Both the position numbers and the translations under genes were made by a program. This document shows positions 35,613 to 43,891 of a stretch of 64,000 bases of DNA, one piece after another. The stretch is from contig NZ_JACHXA010000001.1 of assembly GCF_014191775.1 (NCBI RefSeq), positions 1-64,000 of the forward strand, in the 5' to 3' direction. How positions within the stretch are numbered: the stretch's first letter is position 1; every line of letters begins with the position of its first letter. Origin of the DNA: Limibacillus halophilus (GTDB lineage Bacteria > Pseudomonadota > Alphaproteobacteria > Kiloniellales > CECT-8803). The notes beneath the pieces were generated by a model. It was not told the DNA's origin and made no database searches. It saw nothing but the letters and a program-made list of their open reading frames with translations.

Positions 35613-37138
35613 CGCTCACGCTCGTGCCCGGTCAGGCGACACTGGAGACGCTGGAGGCGATCTGGCGTGGGACAGGCCCCATACGGCTCGATGAATCGGC
35701 CCGCGCAGGCATTGAGGCCGCTGCCAAGTTGGTCCGTGACGCGGCGGCAGGCGATGCCGCTATCTATGGCGTAAACACCGGCTTCGGCAAGCTTGCCAGC
35801 GTCAAGATCGCGGCAAAGGACACGGCGAAGCTGCAACGCAATTTGATCCTCAGTCACTGCTGCGGCGTGGGCCAAGCGCTCGACCAGGCGACGACACGGC
35901 TGATGATGGCGCTGAAGCTCCTCAGCCTGGGACGCGGCGCTTCGGGCGTGGCTTGGGAGACGGTTCGCTTGCTGGAGGATATGCTGGCCGCAGGGGTCAT
36001 GCCCGTCGTCCCCGATCAAGGTTCGGTCGGCGCCTCCGGTGATCTGGCACCGCTGGCGCACATGGCTGCGGCCATGCTGGGTGAAGGCCGGGCAACCCAT
36101 GACGGCGAGGAGCTCCCGGCGGCGGAGGCCCTTAAGCGCGCCGGACTGACGCCTATCGTGCTCGGACCGAAGGAAGGTTTGGCGCTCATCAACGGCACCC
36201 AGTTTTCGACGGCCTGCGCGCTCGTTGGCCTGTTCGGCGCCTGGGCCAACGCCCGCGCCTCAGTCGTCACGGCGGCTCTTTCCACCGACGCCATCATGGG
36301 CTCCACCGCTCCGTTGGTGGATGCGATCCACACGTTACGAGGTCATCCGGGCCAGATCGACGTGGCCCGCGCGCAAACGGCCTTGATGGCGGGTAGTGAG
36401 ATTCGCGAAAGCCACCGGGAAGGTGATACCCGGGTCCAGGACCCCTACTGCATCCGCTGCCAACCGCAGGTAACGGGTGCTGCGATCGACCTATTGCGTT
36501 TCGCAGGCCGGACTCTGGAGGTCGAGGCCAATGCCGTGACCGACAATCCACTGGTCCTCGTCGAGGAAGGGCTGATCGTCTCCGGCGGCAATTTTCATGC
36601 CGAACCCGTCGCTTTCGCGGCCGACCAGATCGCGCTGGCGGTGGCCGAGATCGGCGCCATTGCGCAGCGCCGCGTCGCCTTGATGGTGGACCCGACGCTC
36701 AGCTTCGACCTGCCACCGTTTCTGACACCCGATCCGGGGCTCAACTCGGGTCTGATGATTGCCGAAGTGACGACGGCGGCGCTGATGAGCGAGAACAAGC
36801 ACCTAGCCCACGCCTGCTCCACCGATTCCACCCCGACTTCGGCCAACCAGGAAGATCACGTCAGCATGGCCGCCCATGCCGCCCGGCGGCTGCACCGTAT
36901 GAACGCCAACCTGAACGTCATTCTTGGCGTGGAGGCCATGTGCGCCGCTCAAGGCATCGAGTTTCGCGCGCCGCTGAACACCAGCACCACGCTCCAGGGC
37001 GTGATGGGGCGACTGCGCAGCGAAGCGCCTCGCGTTACCGAAGACCGCTACTTGGCCGATGATATCGCCAGTGCTGCGGCGATGATCGCCGACGGTCGCC
37101 TCACCCACGACCTCAGTTTGCCGGAGCTTGGGGGATGA
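35609..37138 (+). CDS. hutH: Histidine ammonia-lyase
   Basis: This 509-aa enzyme removes ammonia from L-histidine to give urocanate. The Ala-Ser-Gly tripeptide that forms the MIO group is A142-S143-G144 in [14 protein letters not shown], and Y53 in YGVNTGFG is the catalytic tyrosine. The start follows GGAGG inside the hutI end. The gene is much richer in G+C than both neighbours: a 60-base sample at 36001-36060 has 43 G/C, against 29 at 35041 in hutI and 28 at 37621 in hutG. This suggests a separate origin within the operon. Confidence 0.95.
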   Translation: MTLTLVPGQATLETLEAIWRGTGPIRLDESARAGIEAAAKLVRDAAAGDAAIYGVNTGFGKLASVKIAAKDTAKLQRNLILSHCCGVGQALDQATTRLMMALKLLSLGRGASGVAWETVRLLEDMLAAGVMPVVPDQGSVGASGDLAPLAHMAAAMLGEGRATHDGEELPAAEALKRAGLTPIVLGPKEGLALINGTQFSTACALVGLFGAWANARASVVTAALSTDAIMGSTAPLVDAIHTLRGHPGQIDVARAQTALMAGSEIRESHREGDTRVQDPYCIRCQPQVTGAAIDLLRFAGRTLEVEANAVTDNPLVLVEEGLIVSGGNFHAEPVAFAADQIALAVAEIGAIAQRRVALMVDPTLSFDLPPFLTPDPGLNSGLMIAEVTTAALMSENKHLAHACSTDSTPTSANQEDHVSMAAHAARRLHRMNANLNVILGVEAMCAAQGIEFRAPLNTSTTLQGVMGRLRSEAPRVTEDRYLADDIASAAAMIADGRLTHDLSLPELGG

Positions 37139-37926
37139 AACCTGTCGAGGTGTCACGCGGCGACGGGCCGATCGTATTGGGGATACCGCATAGCGGTACA
37201 TGGCTGCCAGGCCACATCAAGGCACAGTTAAATGACCGCGGTCGAACCCTCGCCGATACTGATTGGCACATCGACCGCCTTTATCACGGTCTATTACCCG
37301 GCGCGACAACAGTGCGAGCAACTTTTCATCGTTATGTGATTGATGCTAATCGCTCACCAAAAAACGAGAGTCTCTATCCGGGTCAAAATACGACTAGCCT
37401 GGTGCCCGTTACGGATTTTGACGGCCGGCCGATCTGGAGCACCGCGCCCGACGCTGCGGAAGTAGCTGCAAGGCGAGCAGCCTTTCACACTCCCTATCAT
37501 ACAGCGTTGGAGGTCGAATTAAAGCGGGTGCAGAAGCGCCATGGCGTTGCCATTCTTTACGACTGCCACTCCATTCGATCTCAAATACCTTATCTGTTCG
37601 ACGGAAAATTACCGGACTTTAACATTGGCACCGCATCAAGCAGCAGTTGTGATGAAAGGCTCGAAGATTTGGTGCAATCAATCTGTAAAGCAACAGGGGG
37701 GACGACTGCCACCAATGGGCGCTTCAAGGGCGGTTGGGCCACGCGCCACTATGGCCGACCTCTTCATGGCATTCACGCTATTCAGATGGAGTTGGCGCAA
37801 TCCACCTACTTAGAAAATGAAGCTCCACCATTTACATATGATGAGTTGAAAAGCGCCCACCTGCGTTCCCTTCTGGCAGAGATTTTGGGTCGGATCGCAT
37901 CACTGGCGCCCGAACTGGGGAGATAA
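37135..37926 (+). CDS. hutG: N-formylglutamate deformylase
   Basis: This 263-aa N-formylglutamate amidohydrolase releases formate and L-glutamate, the last step of the hutF branch. [11 protein letters not shown] near the N-terminus and LYDCHSIRS in the middle are family hallmarks. Its start overlaps the hutH stop (4 bp). No urocanase gene follows; the next gene is a LysR regulator on the other strand, so the urocanate hydratase step must be encoded elsewhere or is missing. Confidence 0.92.
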   Translation: MKPVEVSRGDGPIVLGIPHSGTWLPGHIKAQLNDRGRTLADTDWHIDRLYHGLLPGATTVRATFHRYVIDANRSPKNESLYPGQNTTSLVPVTDFDGRPIWSTAPDAAEVAARRAAFHTPYHTALEVELKRVQKRHGVAILYDCHSIRSQIPYLFDGKLPDFNIGTASSSSCDERLEDLVQSICKATGGTTATNGRFKGGWATRHYGRPLHGIHAIQMELAQSTYLENEAPPFTYDELKSAHLRSLLAEILGRIASLAPELGR

Positions 37927-38039
37927 CGCCTCTTGATAATGTAGGAATCACTGTCAAGGGACGCGACTAGTGTTCCCAGAAAACCTGAAAAGTGGGGCGG
38001 TTCCTTGACCTTCGTGAGCTAGAGCGTCAACGCCGCAGA

Positions 38040-38933
38040 TCAAGCTTTGAAGGACTGAGCCGCAAAGCTGCAGAATTGATCCACCAGAGCGCTTGACCGC
38101 AACCGCATTGATCTCGCCAGCGCAATGTGATGCGGCGCGAGATTCCCCTCAAGAGGCATTCGTATAACGGGCTGCCCATCATAAGCAGTGTTATGGGTAA
38201 TATCGGTCGCCAAAAGCCCGACGCCCAAGTTATTTGCGACCATCGACCGAAGCATTTCGACCGAGCCGGTTTCATACGCAATCTTTGGACTAATCCCATG
38301 CATTTGCGCCAGTGTCAGAAAATACCCGCGACTGTGCGGTAGATTCATCAGGATCAGTGGGTCCTGCAACAACTCGGCCATGCTTACGGATTTACGGCCT
38401 GCCAAGGGGTGAGTGCTTGGCAGAAGACCATAGGGGCGCACATCAGCAAGCGGTGTGATATTGAGACTTGACGGGGGACCAAAATCATAAGTCAACGCGA
38501 CATCTATTTGCCCGGACTCTAGCCAACCCGACAAGGTTTCCAGATCTGCCTCGTGGAGCCGAATATGTGCCTTTGGATGTGCCTCCTGGAATCTGCGAAC
38601 CAAAGACGGCGCATAGCGCGGGCCGAGAGTTGAAAATACGCCCAGATCAAGAATTGCCTGTGTCGCAGCGCTAGTATCGAGAACTTGCTGAGCCTGCGCA
38701 CGCAAGGCTCGGAATTCTCCCAATTTTTGAAGCCCGTAAGATGTTGGAACGACTCCCTGTCCGGAAGTGCGCGCAAACAAAGGACGGCCAAGATAACCCT
38801 CAACTTTTGCTATCGCCAGTGACACTGACGGCTGTGAGACGTTCAGAATGCGCGCAGCTGCGGCCGTGCTGCCACCATCGGCTGCTGCAATCACAAAGTC
38901 GATCTGTCGTAGTGTGATAGCTATAGGTTTCAT
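38040..38933 (-). CDS. LysR family transcriptional regulator
   Basis: This 297-aa regulator has an N-terminal helix-turn-helix (roughly 5-62, AAAARILNVSQPSVSLAI) and the usual periplasmic-binding-type effector domain. It is divergent from the CoA-transferase/acyl-CoA dehydrogenase pair and most likely controls it. The intergenic DNA is AT-rich and holds TAGTA-TTTTT-TACTA at 38953-38967, a plausible binding site. It ends convergent with hutG after 113 bp with no clear terminator. Confidence 0.9.
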   Translation of the reverse strand: MKPIAITLRQIDFVIAAADGGSTAAAARILNVSQPSVSLAIAKVEGYLGRPLFARTSGQGVVPTSYGLQKLGEFRALRAQAQQVLDTSAATQAILDLGVFSTLGPRYAPSLVRRFQEAHPKAHIRLHEADLETLSGWLESGQIDVALTYDFGPPSSLNITPLADVRPYGLLPSTHPLAGRKSVSMAELLQDPLILMNLPHSRGYFLTLAQMHGISPKIAYETGSVEMLRSMVANNLGVGLLATDITHNTAYDGQPVIRMPLEGNLAPHHIALARSMRLRSSALVDQFCSFAAQSFKA

Positions 38934-38952
38934 TTATTATGATATCAGTTTT

Positions 38953-38967
38953 TAGTATTTTTTACTA
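38953..38967. promoter_or_regulatory. Inverted repeat, possible LysR operator
   Basis: TAGTA-TTTTT-TACTA has perfect 5-bp arms in the AT-rich gap between the divergent LysR and CaiB-type genes. Position and symmetry suit a LysR binding site; arms this short can occur by chance in such AT-rich DNA. Confidence 0.3.
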
Positions 38968-38986
38968 TAGCACAATTTGCCCTAAC

Positions 38987-39007
38987 CTCCAGTGAGCAAT
39001 ACTGGAG
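38987..39007 (+). promoter_or_regulatory. Hairpin covering the ribosome site of the CaiB-type gene
   Basis: CTCCAGT-GAGCAAT-ACTGGAG has perfect 7-bp arms. The 3' arm contains GGAG (39004-39007), the ribosome site for the ATG at 39014. In mRNA the site would be paired, which could lower or regulate translation. Confidence 0.4.
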
Positions 39008-39013
39008 ATGCCA

Positions 39014-40189
39014 ATGCAACAGAACCCAATATCCGGCAACCTAAAGCCCCTCGATGGTGTGCGCGTTCTGGATTTCACCCGCGTTCTCGCCGGCCCTTAT
39101 TGCACGGCACTGATGGCCGATCTTGGAGCCGACGTGATCAAGGTGGAGGCAGCCCATGGGGATGATTATCGCCATGTCGGCCCCTTTAATCAGAACGAAA
39201 GCTTACTATTTCAAGCCATTAACCGGGGAAAGCGTTCGATTTCTCTGAATCTGAAGTCAGATGGAGACATATCTAAGGTCAAGCATCTTTTGCGTGACAC
39301 GGACGTGTTGGTTGAGAACTTCAGGCCTGGCGTGATGGAAAATTTCGGACTTGGCGCCGACGCTTTGCGGGCTGAATTTCCATCTTTGGTTTATGTGTCG
39401 GTCTCAGGCTTTGGCCAAACTGGCGCCAACGCGGCCAAACCAGCCTATGACATTATCATTCAGGCAATGAGCGGATTGATGGACGTAACCGGAGAACCAG
39501 ACGGATCGCCAACGATGATCGGCGAAGCTTTGGGTGATGTTGCGGGCGGTCTTTTTGCTGCATGGGGCACCATGGTGGCGCTGTTTGACCGCAGTCGAAC
39601 CGGTAAGGGGCGGCATGTGGATGTTGCGCTCTTTGATGCGTTGACCTCGATGATGCCACTTTTGGCCTGCCGCACTTTGATGGGCGGTGACGCCCCGACC
39701 CGCACTGGCAACCGTCATTCGCTTTCGGCACCGTTTGGTACGTATCCAGCAAGCGATGGGCATTTCGCCGTGGCGGTTTTGAATGACCGCCTATTCGCAA
39801 CATTCTGTGAGGTGATTGGCCAGCCTGAACTGGCAAAAGACCCACGGTTCTCCTCAGACGCTTTGCGTCACGAAAACGAGCCTGCGCTTGCCGAGAGGAT
39901 TGAAGTCTGGGCCGGGGCTAAGACCGTTGATCAGATCGTTTCCAGCCTATCTGCTGCTGGAATTCCCGCATCCGAAATCCAATCAGTTGCGCAGGCTTGG
40001 GCATCGCCACAGGCGGTCGAGCGGGGGCTAGCATCCGAGGTCGAACATCCTGTGCTTGGGCGCTTGAATGTGCCGGAGCAACCAGTTCATTTCAGTGACG
40101 CGCCGCGCGGCGGCCGTAAGGCTGCGCCGGGTTTGAATGCCGATGCCGAGGAAATTCTGGGCGGCCTGGACAAAGGAGAGACCGAATGA
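39014..40189 (+). CDS. CaiB/BaiF family (class III) CoA-transferase
   Basis: This 391-aa class III CoA-transferase moves CoA between carboxylic acids, activating an acid for the acyl-CoA dehydrogenase encoded next. The opening LKPLDGVRVLDFTRVLAGPY, the LGADVIKVEAAHGDDYR segment and GKGRHVDVALFDAL are family hallmarks. The ATG at 39014 is spaced 6 nt from GGAG; the one at 39008 is too close. It overlaps the next gene by 4 bp. The substrate is unknown; short-chain dicarboxylates are common for this family. Confidence 0.9.
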   Translation: MQQNPISGNLKPLDGVRVLDFTRVLAGPYCTALMADLGADVIKVEAAHGDDYRHVGPFNQNESLLFQAINRGKRSISLNLKSDGDISKVKHLLRDTDVLVENFRPGVMENFGLGADALRAEFPSLVYVSVSGFGQTGANAAKPAYDIIIQAMSGLMDVTGEPDGSPTMIGEALGDVAGGLFAAWGTMVALFDRSRTGKGRHVDVALFDALTSMMPLLACRTLMGGDAPTRTGNRHSLSAPFGTYPASDGHFAVAVLNDRLFATFCEVIGQPELAKDPRFSSDALRHENEPALAERIEVWAGAKTVDQIVSSLSAAGIPASEIQSVAQAWASPQAVERGLASEVEHPVLGRLNVPEQPVHFSDAPRGGRKAAPGLNADAEEILGGLDKGETE

Positions 40190-41322
40190 ACTATCCTGTT
40201 TCCGAGGACGAGATTGCCGTCATTGACCAGATCGAGCGGTTTTCCGCGGAAGTACTCGCGCCGCAGGCTGCAAAACTGGATGAAGAGGCTATGTTTGCCA
40301 CTCTCCATTTGCCCGCGATGGCTGAGATGGGTCTACTGGGCATCAACCTGCCCGAAGAAATGGGAGGTATCGGCCTTTCGGGTCCGGCGCTGTATGCTGC
40401 GGTCGAAGCCATCGCCGGGGCCTGCGGCTCCACTGCCTCGATGCTAACCGCCCATTTCCTAGCAACCGATTCGGTTTTGCTGGGCGGCGACGCGCAGTTG
40501 CAGGCGCGCTTTTTGCCAGATGCCGCGGCGGGGAAAAAGCTTGGCGCATTTGCTCTGACTGAACCGCAGGCTGGCTCCAATCCGGCAGATATGACGACTT
40601 ACGCGGTGCGTGAAGGCGATGGATATCGGATCAAGGGGTCCAAGTGTTTCATCTCTAATGCAGGGGCCGCGGATTTCATCGTGGTCTATGCAAAAACCGA
40701 CAGAGGCGCCGGTGCGCGGGGCGTCAGCGCCTTTATCGTCGAACCGAAAATAATCGCTGGTGTCGATATCGCGTCGAATGAGCGTACCATGGGCCTGAAG
40801 GGCGGCCACGTGTTTGGCATCACCTTTGATTGCTGGGTGCCAGAAGCAAACCGGCTTGGCGACGAGGGCACTGGCTTTCGCACTGCAATGAAGGTGTTGG
40901 ACAACGGGCGGATCGAGGTGGCGGCGCAAGCGACCGGCATCGCCCACGCGGCCTTGCAGGCGGCGATTTCATACGCCAAGGAGCGCAAGGTCGGCGGCCA
41001 CCCGATCGCCGACTTCCAGGGCCTGCAATGGATGTTGGCCGACAGTGCCACCGAACTGGCTGCGGCCCGGGCGCTGTCGATGCAGGCGGCTGTCAAACGC
41101 GGAACGGGACAGCGCTATTCGACCGAGTCCGCATTGGCCAAGCTTTATGCGACTGAAGCGGCGTGGCGCGTTGCCGACAGGGCGCTGCAAATCCATGGCG
41201 GATACGGATATACCCGCGATTTCCCGCTGGAACGATACCTGCGCGACCTTCGGATATTCCGCATCTACGAAGGATCCTCGGAAATTCAACGAACCATCAT
41301 TGCACGCGGTTTGCTGGCCTGA
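40186..41322 (+). CDS. Acyl-CoA dehydrogenase family protein
   Basis: This 378-aa FAD-dependent dehydrogenase introduces an alpha,beta double bond into an acyl-CoA. FAD and substrate motifs FALTEPQAGSNPADM and CFISNAGAADF are visible, the C-terminal IHGGYGYTRDFPLERYLRD is typical, and E362 in IYEGSSEIQ is the usual catalytic base position. It is coupled to the CoA-transferase gene. An IS-A end begins 2 bp after the stop codon, so the original operon may have continued. Confidence 0.92.
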   Translation: MNYPVSEDEIAVIDQIERFSAEVLAPQAAKLDEEAMFATLHLPAMAEMGLLGINLPEEMGGIGLSGPALYAAVEAIAGACGSTASMLTAHFLATDSVLLGGDAQLQARFLPDAAAGKKLGAFALTEPQAGSNPADMTTYAVREGDGYRIKGSKCFISNAGAADFIVVYAKTDRGAGARGVSAFIVEPKIIAGVDIASNERTMGLKGGHVFGITFDCWVPEANRLGDEGTGFRTAMKVLDNGRIEVAAQATGIAHAALQAAISYAKERKVGGHPIADFQGLQWMLADSATELAAARALSMQAAVKRGTGQRYSTESALAKLYATEAAWRVADRALQIHGGYGYTRDFPLERYLRDLRIFRIYEGSSEIQRTIIARGLLA

Positions 41323-41323
41323 G

Positions 41324-41380
41324 GGAGATGTCAGAGCAATTCGAACTTGTCCCAGTATGTCTCAGCAATAGCGAGGCCGT
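41324..41380 (-). mobile_element. IS-A right-end fragment (inverted)
   Basis: GGAGATGTCAGAGCAATTCG and the bases that follow match the reverse complement of the intact IS-A right end for about 55 bp (through CTCAGCAATAGCGAG). The rest of that copy is gone. It marks the right boundary of the catabolic island. Confidence 0.75.
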
Positions 41381-41385
41381 TGACA

Positions 41386-41586
41386 GGCAGTGTCAGAGCA
41401 AATCGCCTTGAGCAAGGTCGGGCGATTTCGTAGCGTCCGGCCATGTCCAAACGCAGCCCATTCCGCTATTTCAAGGCCAGCCCCGAGATCATCCGCCTTG
41501 CGGTCATGATGTACATTCGGTTTCCACTTTCACTCCGGAGCGTCGAGGATCTGTTGCACGAGCGTGGGATCGATATCAGCCACGAG
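41386..41586 (+). mobile_element. IS-A left-end fragment with truncated transposase
   Basis: The left terminal repeat GGCAGTGTCAGAGCAA is followed by a transposase start at 41443 that is nearly identical to the intact copy for about 48 codons (MSKRSPFRYFKASPEIIRLA through DISHE). It is cut at 41586 where an IS-B end begins. The high identity to the intact copy shows that this duplication is recent relative to the other remnants. Confidence 0.85.
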
Positions 41587-42043
41587 GGCTTTGACACATT
41601 AACTCACGAAGATCAAAGAACCTCGCTGTGACTGCGGGCTTCACACAGCTTGGCAGGCCGTCTTCCATAGCGTGAATGCTTCGCTGCGAAGGATCTTGTG
41701 GCTGGATCGACTGAGGAAATGACGCTGACAATTGAAGGTGTTGTAGGTAGCGGCGTGAACGGATAGGAAGCGTTGAGCGGAACTTGGTGACTTGAAGCCT
41801 TGTTGCCTTCGCTCTTGTCGTCGAACGGGCTGATGGGAGTTCTCAGCTCGATTGTTGGCTCTAAGTCCTCGATCATGCCGTGCGGACAGGCCAAGATCGA
41901 CGAAGGCTTTTTGATAGGAGCGCAACCTATCCGTCACGATACTGCTCGGCGCGAAACCTTGTTTCTTGAGCAGCTTCTTCATCAGTTTCCTGGCGACGCG
42001 GGCATTGCGTCTCTTCTGAACCAGGAAATCCATAACCTCTCCC
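41587..42043 (-). mobile_element. IS-B (IS6 family) 3' half, interrupted by IS-A
   Basis: The IS-B terminal sequence GGCTTTGACACATTAACTC starts at 41587. The minus strand encodes the C-terminal part of its transposase from VMDFLVQKRRNARVARKL near 42035, through SSIVTDRLRSYQKAFVDLGL and NNRAENSHQP, to ILRSEAFTLWKTACQAV at 41641. The N-terminal part is missing because the intact IS-A starts at 42044. On the far side of IS-A there is recombinase sequence rather than the missing half, so a deletion accompanied or followed the insertion. Confidence 0.8.
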
Positions 42044-42859
42044 GGCAGTGTCAGAGCAAATCGCCTTGAGCAAGGTCGGGCGATTTCGTAGCGTCCGGCC
42101 ATGAGCAAACGCAGCCCATTCCGATACTTCAAGACATCGCCCGAGATCATCCGCCTTGCGGTCATGATGTACATTCGGTTCCCACTCTCACTACGGAACG
42201 TGGAGGATCTCCTTCACGAGCGCGGGATCGATATCAGCCACGAAACGGTGCGCTTTTGGTGGCAGCGGTTCGGCCCAGTGTTCGCCTCTGAGATCCGCAA
42301 GCGACGGATCCAGAGCATGCGATCAAGCCTCTGGCGATGGCACCTGGACGAGGTGTTCGTGAAGATCAACGGCGAGATATATTACCTATGGCGCGCCGTG
42401 GATCACGAGGGCGAAGTCCTGGAATCCTTCGTGACGAAAAAACGAGATAAGAAAGCTGCGTTGAAATTCCTAAGGAAAGCAATGCGCAAACACGGACGAC
42501 CCGAGGCTATCGTAACCGATCGGCTTCGGTCCTATGGGGCCGCAATGAAAGAGATCGGCAACATCGATCGTCAGCATACTGGCCGTTGGATGAACAATCG
42601 TGCTGAGAATTCACATCTGCCCTTCCGACGAAGGGAGCGAGCAATGCTGAGGTTCCGCCGAATGCGAAGTTTGCAGCAATTCGCCGCCGTCCATGCCGCC
42701 GTCTATAATCTCTTCAACTCAGAACGCGGCCTTTCCTCTCGAACTATATTCAAGCTAAACCGCGCCGCCGCTCTCTCCGAGTGGCGCGGCCTTCTCGCGT
42801 TCTAACGCTCGCCATTGCTGAGGCATACTGAGACAGGTTCGAATTGCTCTGACAACTCC
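42044..42859 (+). mobile_element. Intact IS6-family insertion sequence (IS-A)
   Basis: This 816-bp element is bounded by GGCAGTGTCAGAGCAA (42044) and the inverse of GGAGTTGTCAGAGCAA (ending 42859). It carries one complete transposase gene. The 8-bp flanks do not match each other, so no target duplication is left; this fits IS6 transposition followed by recombination or an adjacent deletion. It is the probable source of the nearly identical fragment at 41386-41586 and is related to the older remnants at 14150, 17491 and 41324. Confidence 0.88.
42101..42805 (+). CDS. IS6 family transposase (IS-A)
   Basis: This 234-aa DDE transposase is full length for the IS6/IS26 family. An N-terminal zinc-finger or helix region (roughly 10-50, FPLSLRNVEDLLHERGIDIS) precedes the catalytic core, with D83 in WHLDEVFVK, D140 in IVTDRLRSYG and E169 in NNRAENSHLPFRRRER. 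It binds the terminal repeats and drives replicative transposition, which forms cointegrates and adjacent deletions. It appears intact, so it may still mobilise the fragment copies in trans. Confidence 0.95.
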   Translation: MSKRSPFRYFKTSPEIIRLAVMMYIRFPLSLRNVEDLLHERGIDISHETVRFWWQRFGPVFASEIRKRRIQSMRSSLWRWHLDEVFVKINGEIYYLWRAVDHEGEVLESFVTKKRDKKAALKFLRKAMRKHGRPEAIVTDRLRSYGAAMKEIGNIDRQHTGRWMNNRAENSHLPFRRRERAMLRFRRMRSLQQFAAVHAAVYNLFNSERGLSSRTIFKLNRAAALSEWRGLLAF

Positions 42860-42860
42860 G

Positions 42861-43022
42861 CGGCGCATCCTGAACCTGGCCTTCCTCGCCCCCGACATCG
42901 TCGAGGCGGTTCTCCGCGGCGACGCCTCACCGACCCTCCTGCAACAGGAACTCCAGCAGGGCATTCCGCTGGACTGGTCGACCCAGCGTAAGGCTTTTGA
43001 TTCTCGAGGGAATCCGGCCTGA
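42861..43022 (+). pseudogene. Serine-recombinase C-terminal fragment
   Basis: Fifty-three in-frame codons followed by TGA read RRILNLAFLAPDIVEAVLRG, then LLQQELQQGIPLDWSTQRKA. This is the conserved tail of large serine recombinase/resolvase-like proteins, in which LAFLAPDIVEAIL and PLDW are typical. The rest of the gene was removed where IS-A now ends at 42859. A second, shorter fragment is at 1366-1580. It may derive from the integrase that brought in the island, although only the tail is left. Confidence 0.65.
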
Positions 43023-43110
43023 ACGCCGCCTGGAACAGGGGCCCCCCCAAAGCCAAAGCGCACCGCCAAAAGACATCGTAGAGAAAGTCGGTCCTTTGCC
43101 GCCCAGAAGA

Positions 43111-43231
43111 GCAGCCATTGCTCAGAGAAAGTGACCGAACACACCGCTCACTATCCCCACAAGCCATTGAGATCACGCGCAGAGTTCAGCGCACTACGAT
43201 ACCGACAATGTTGGGGCTGACTGCGTGGCGG
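43111..43231 (+). repeat. 121-bp direct repeat, copy 2, ending inside tRNA-Ser
   Basis: Matches 17902-18022 with about 8 differences. The right end covers the complement of the CCA tail, discriminator base and first acceptor pairs of tRNA-Ser (43226-43231). This copy has the tRNA intact, so it is probably the ancestral locus. Confidence 0.75.
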
Positions 43232-43315
43232 AGAGGGTGGGATTCGAACCCACGAGACGGTTTCCCGCCTACACGCTTTCCAAGCGTGCGCCTTCAGCCT
43301 CTCGGCCACCTCTCC
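43226..43315 (-). tRNA. tRNA-Ser (GGA anticodon)
   Basis: A 90-nt class II tRNA with the acceptor stem GGAGAGG paired to CCTCTCC, an encoded CCA, the T-arm GGGTTCGAATCCC, a long variable arm, and the anticodon loop CTTGGAAAG giving GGA. The 3' end faces the accessory island, the usual orientation when a tRNA serves as an integration site. Confidence 0.97.
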
Positions 43316-43560
43316 GCTGATCGCAACGATCCAGGAACGGCGCAGAACCTAACCGAGCCGTGAGGCCAATGCAATCGAAGAAGCGCGTCTTGGACCGCTC
43401 TTTGCGTGAGGGATGTCAGGCCGGGCCGAAAAGCGTATATATGTGAAGCTCTATAAACGCCTCCGCAGCGCCCGAAAGCGGCCTTATGACTGCAACGATG
43501 AGCCGCTAGGCGCCAAATTTGGGAACTGCACCTTGAGGAGGCTGAGGAAGGGAAGATGCA

Positions 43561-43869
43561 ATGCGAAAGGTATTACGGCTCATCGGATGGGTGTTCGTGC
43601 TGTTGGCCGCGGCTCTGTTAGGCCGGGATTTGTGGCCGGTTCTCACCGGTGGAGAAGTTAAGCTGCGCGCAGGCGGCGACCTATGGTTCCAGATAGACCC
43701 CGGCTCGCTAAACGGTCTGCAGGCTGGTGTCGAACGCTACATAGACCCGGCACTTTGGGAGGGGATAATCTTCCCGATCCTTCAGTTGCCGGCATTCCTG
43801 CCCCTGCTGGGGTTAGGAGGTCTGCTGCTGCTCGTCACCTGGAAAGGACGCCGCCACCGGCGGCGTTGA
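43561..43869 (+). CDS. Small predicted inner-membrane protein
   Basis: This 102-aa protein has an N-terminal hydrophobic segment (roughly 8-22, IGWVFVLLAAALLG), a soluble middle of about 50 residues, a second hydrophobic segment (roughly 72-93) and a basic tail GRRHRRR. I do not recognise a named family. GAGGAAGGGA lies just upstream of the ATG. It stands alone between tRNA-Ser and lepA, transcribed towards lepA. Confidence 0.65.
   Translation: MRKVLRLIGWVFVLLAAALLGRDLWPVLTGGEVKLRAGGDLWFQIDPGSLNGLQAGVERYIDPALWEGIIFPILQLPAFLPLLGLGGLLLLVTWKGRRHRRR
43850..43866 (-). terminator. Possible lepA terminator hairpin
   Basis: CGCCGCC-ACC-GGCGGCG pairs over 7 bp just past the lepA stop on the minus strand and is followed there by TCCTTTCC, a weak T-rich run. 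It lies in the end of the convergent small gene, where it also encodes the basic tail, so the termination role is uncertain. Confidence 0.3.
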
Positions 43870-43891
43870 CCCTGCCTCCCAAAAGCGGCGG

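Noticed and set aside
37954-38010. Inverted repeat GTCAAGGGA / TTCCTTGAC as terminator between hutG and the LysR gene
   Set aside because: The loop is about 40 nt, the pairing is imperfect, and there is no T run.
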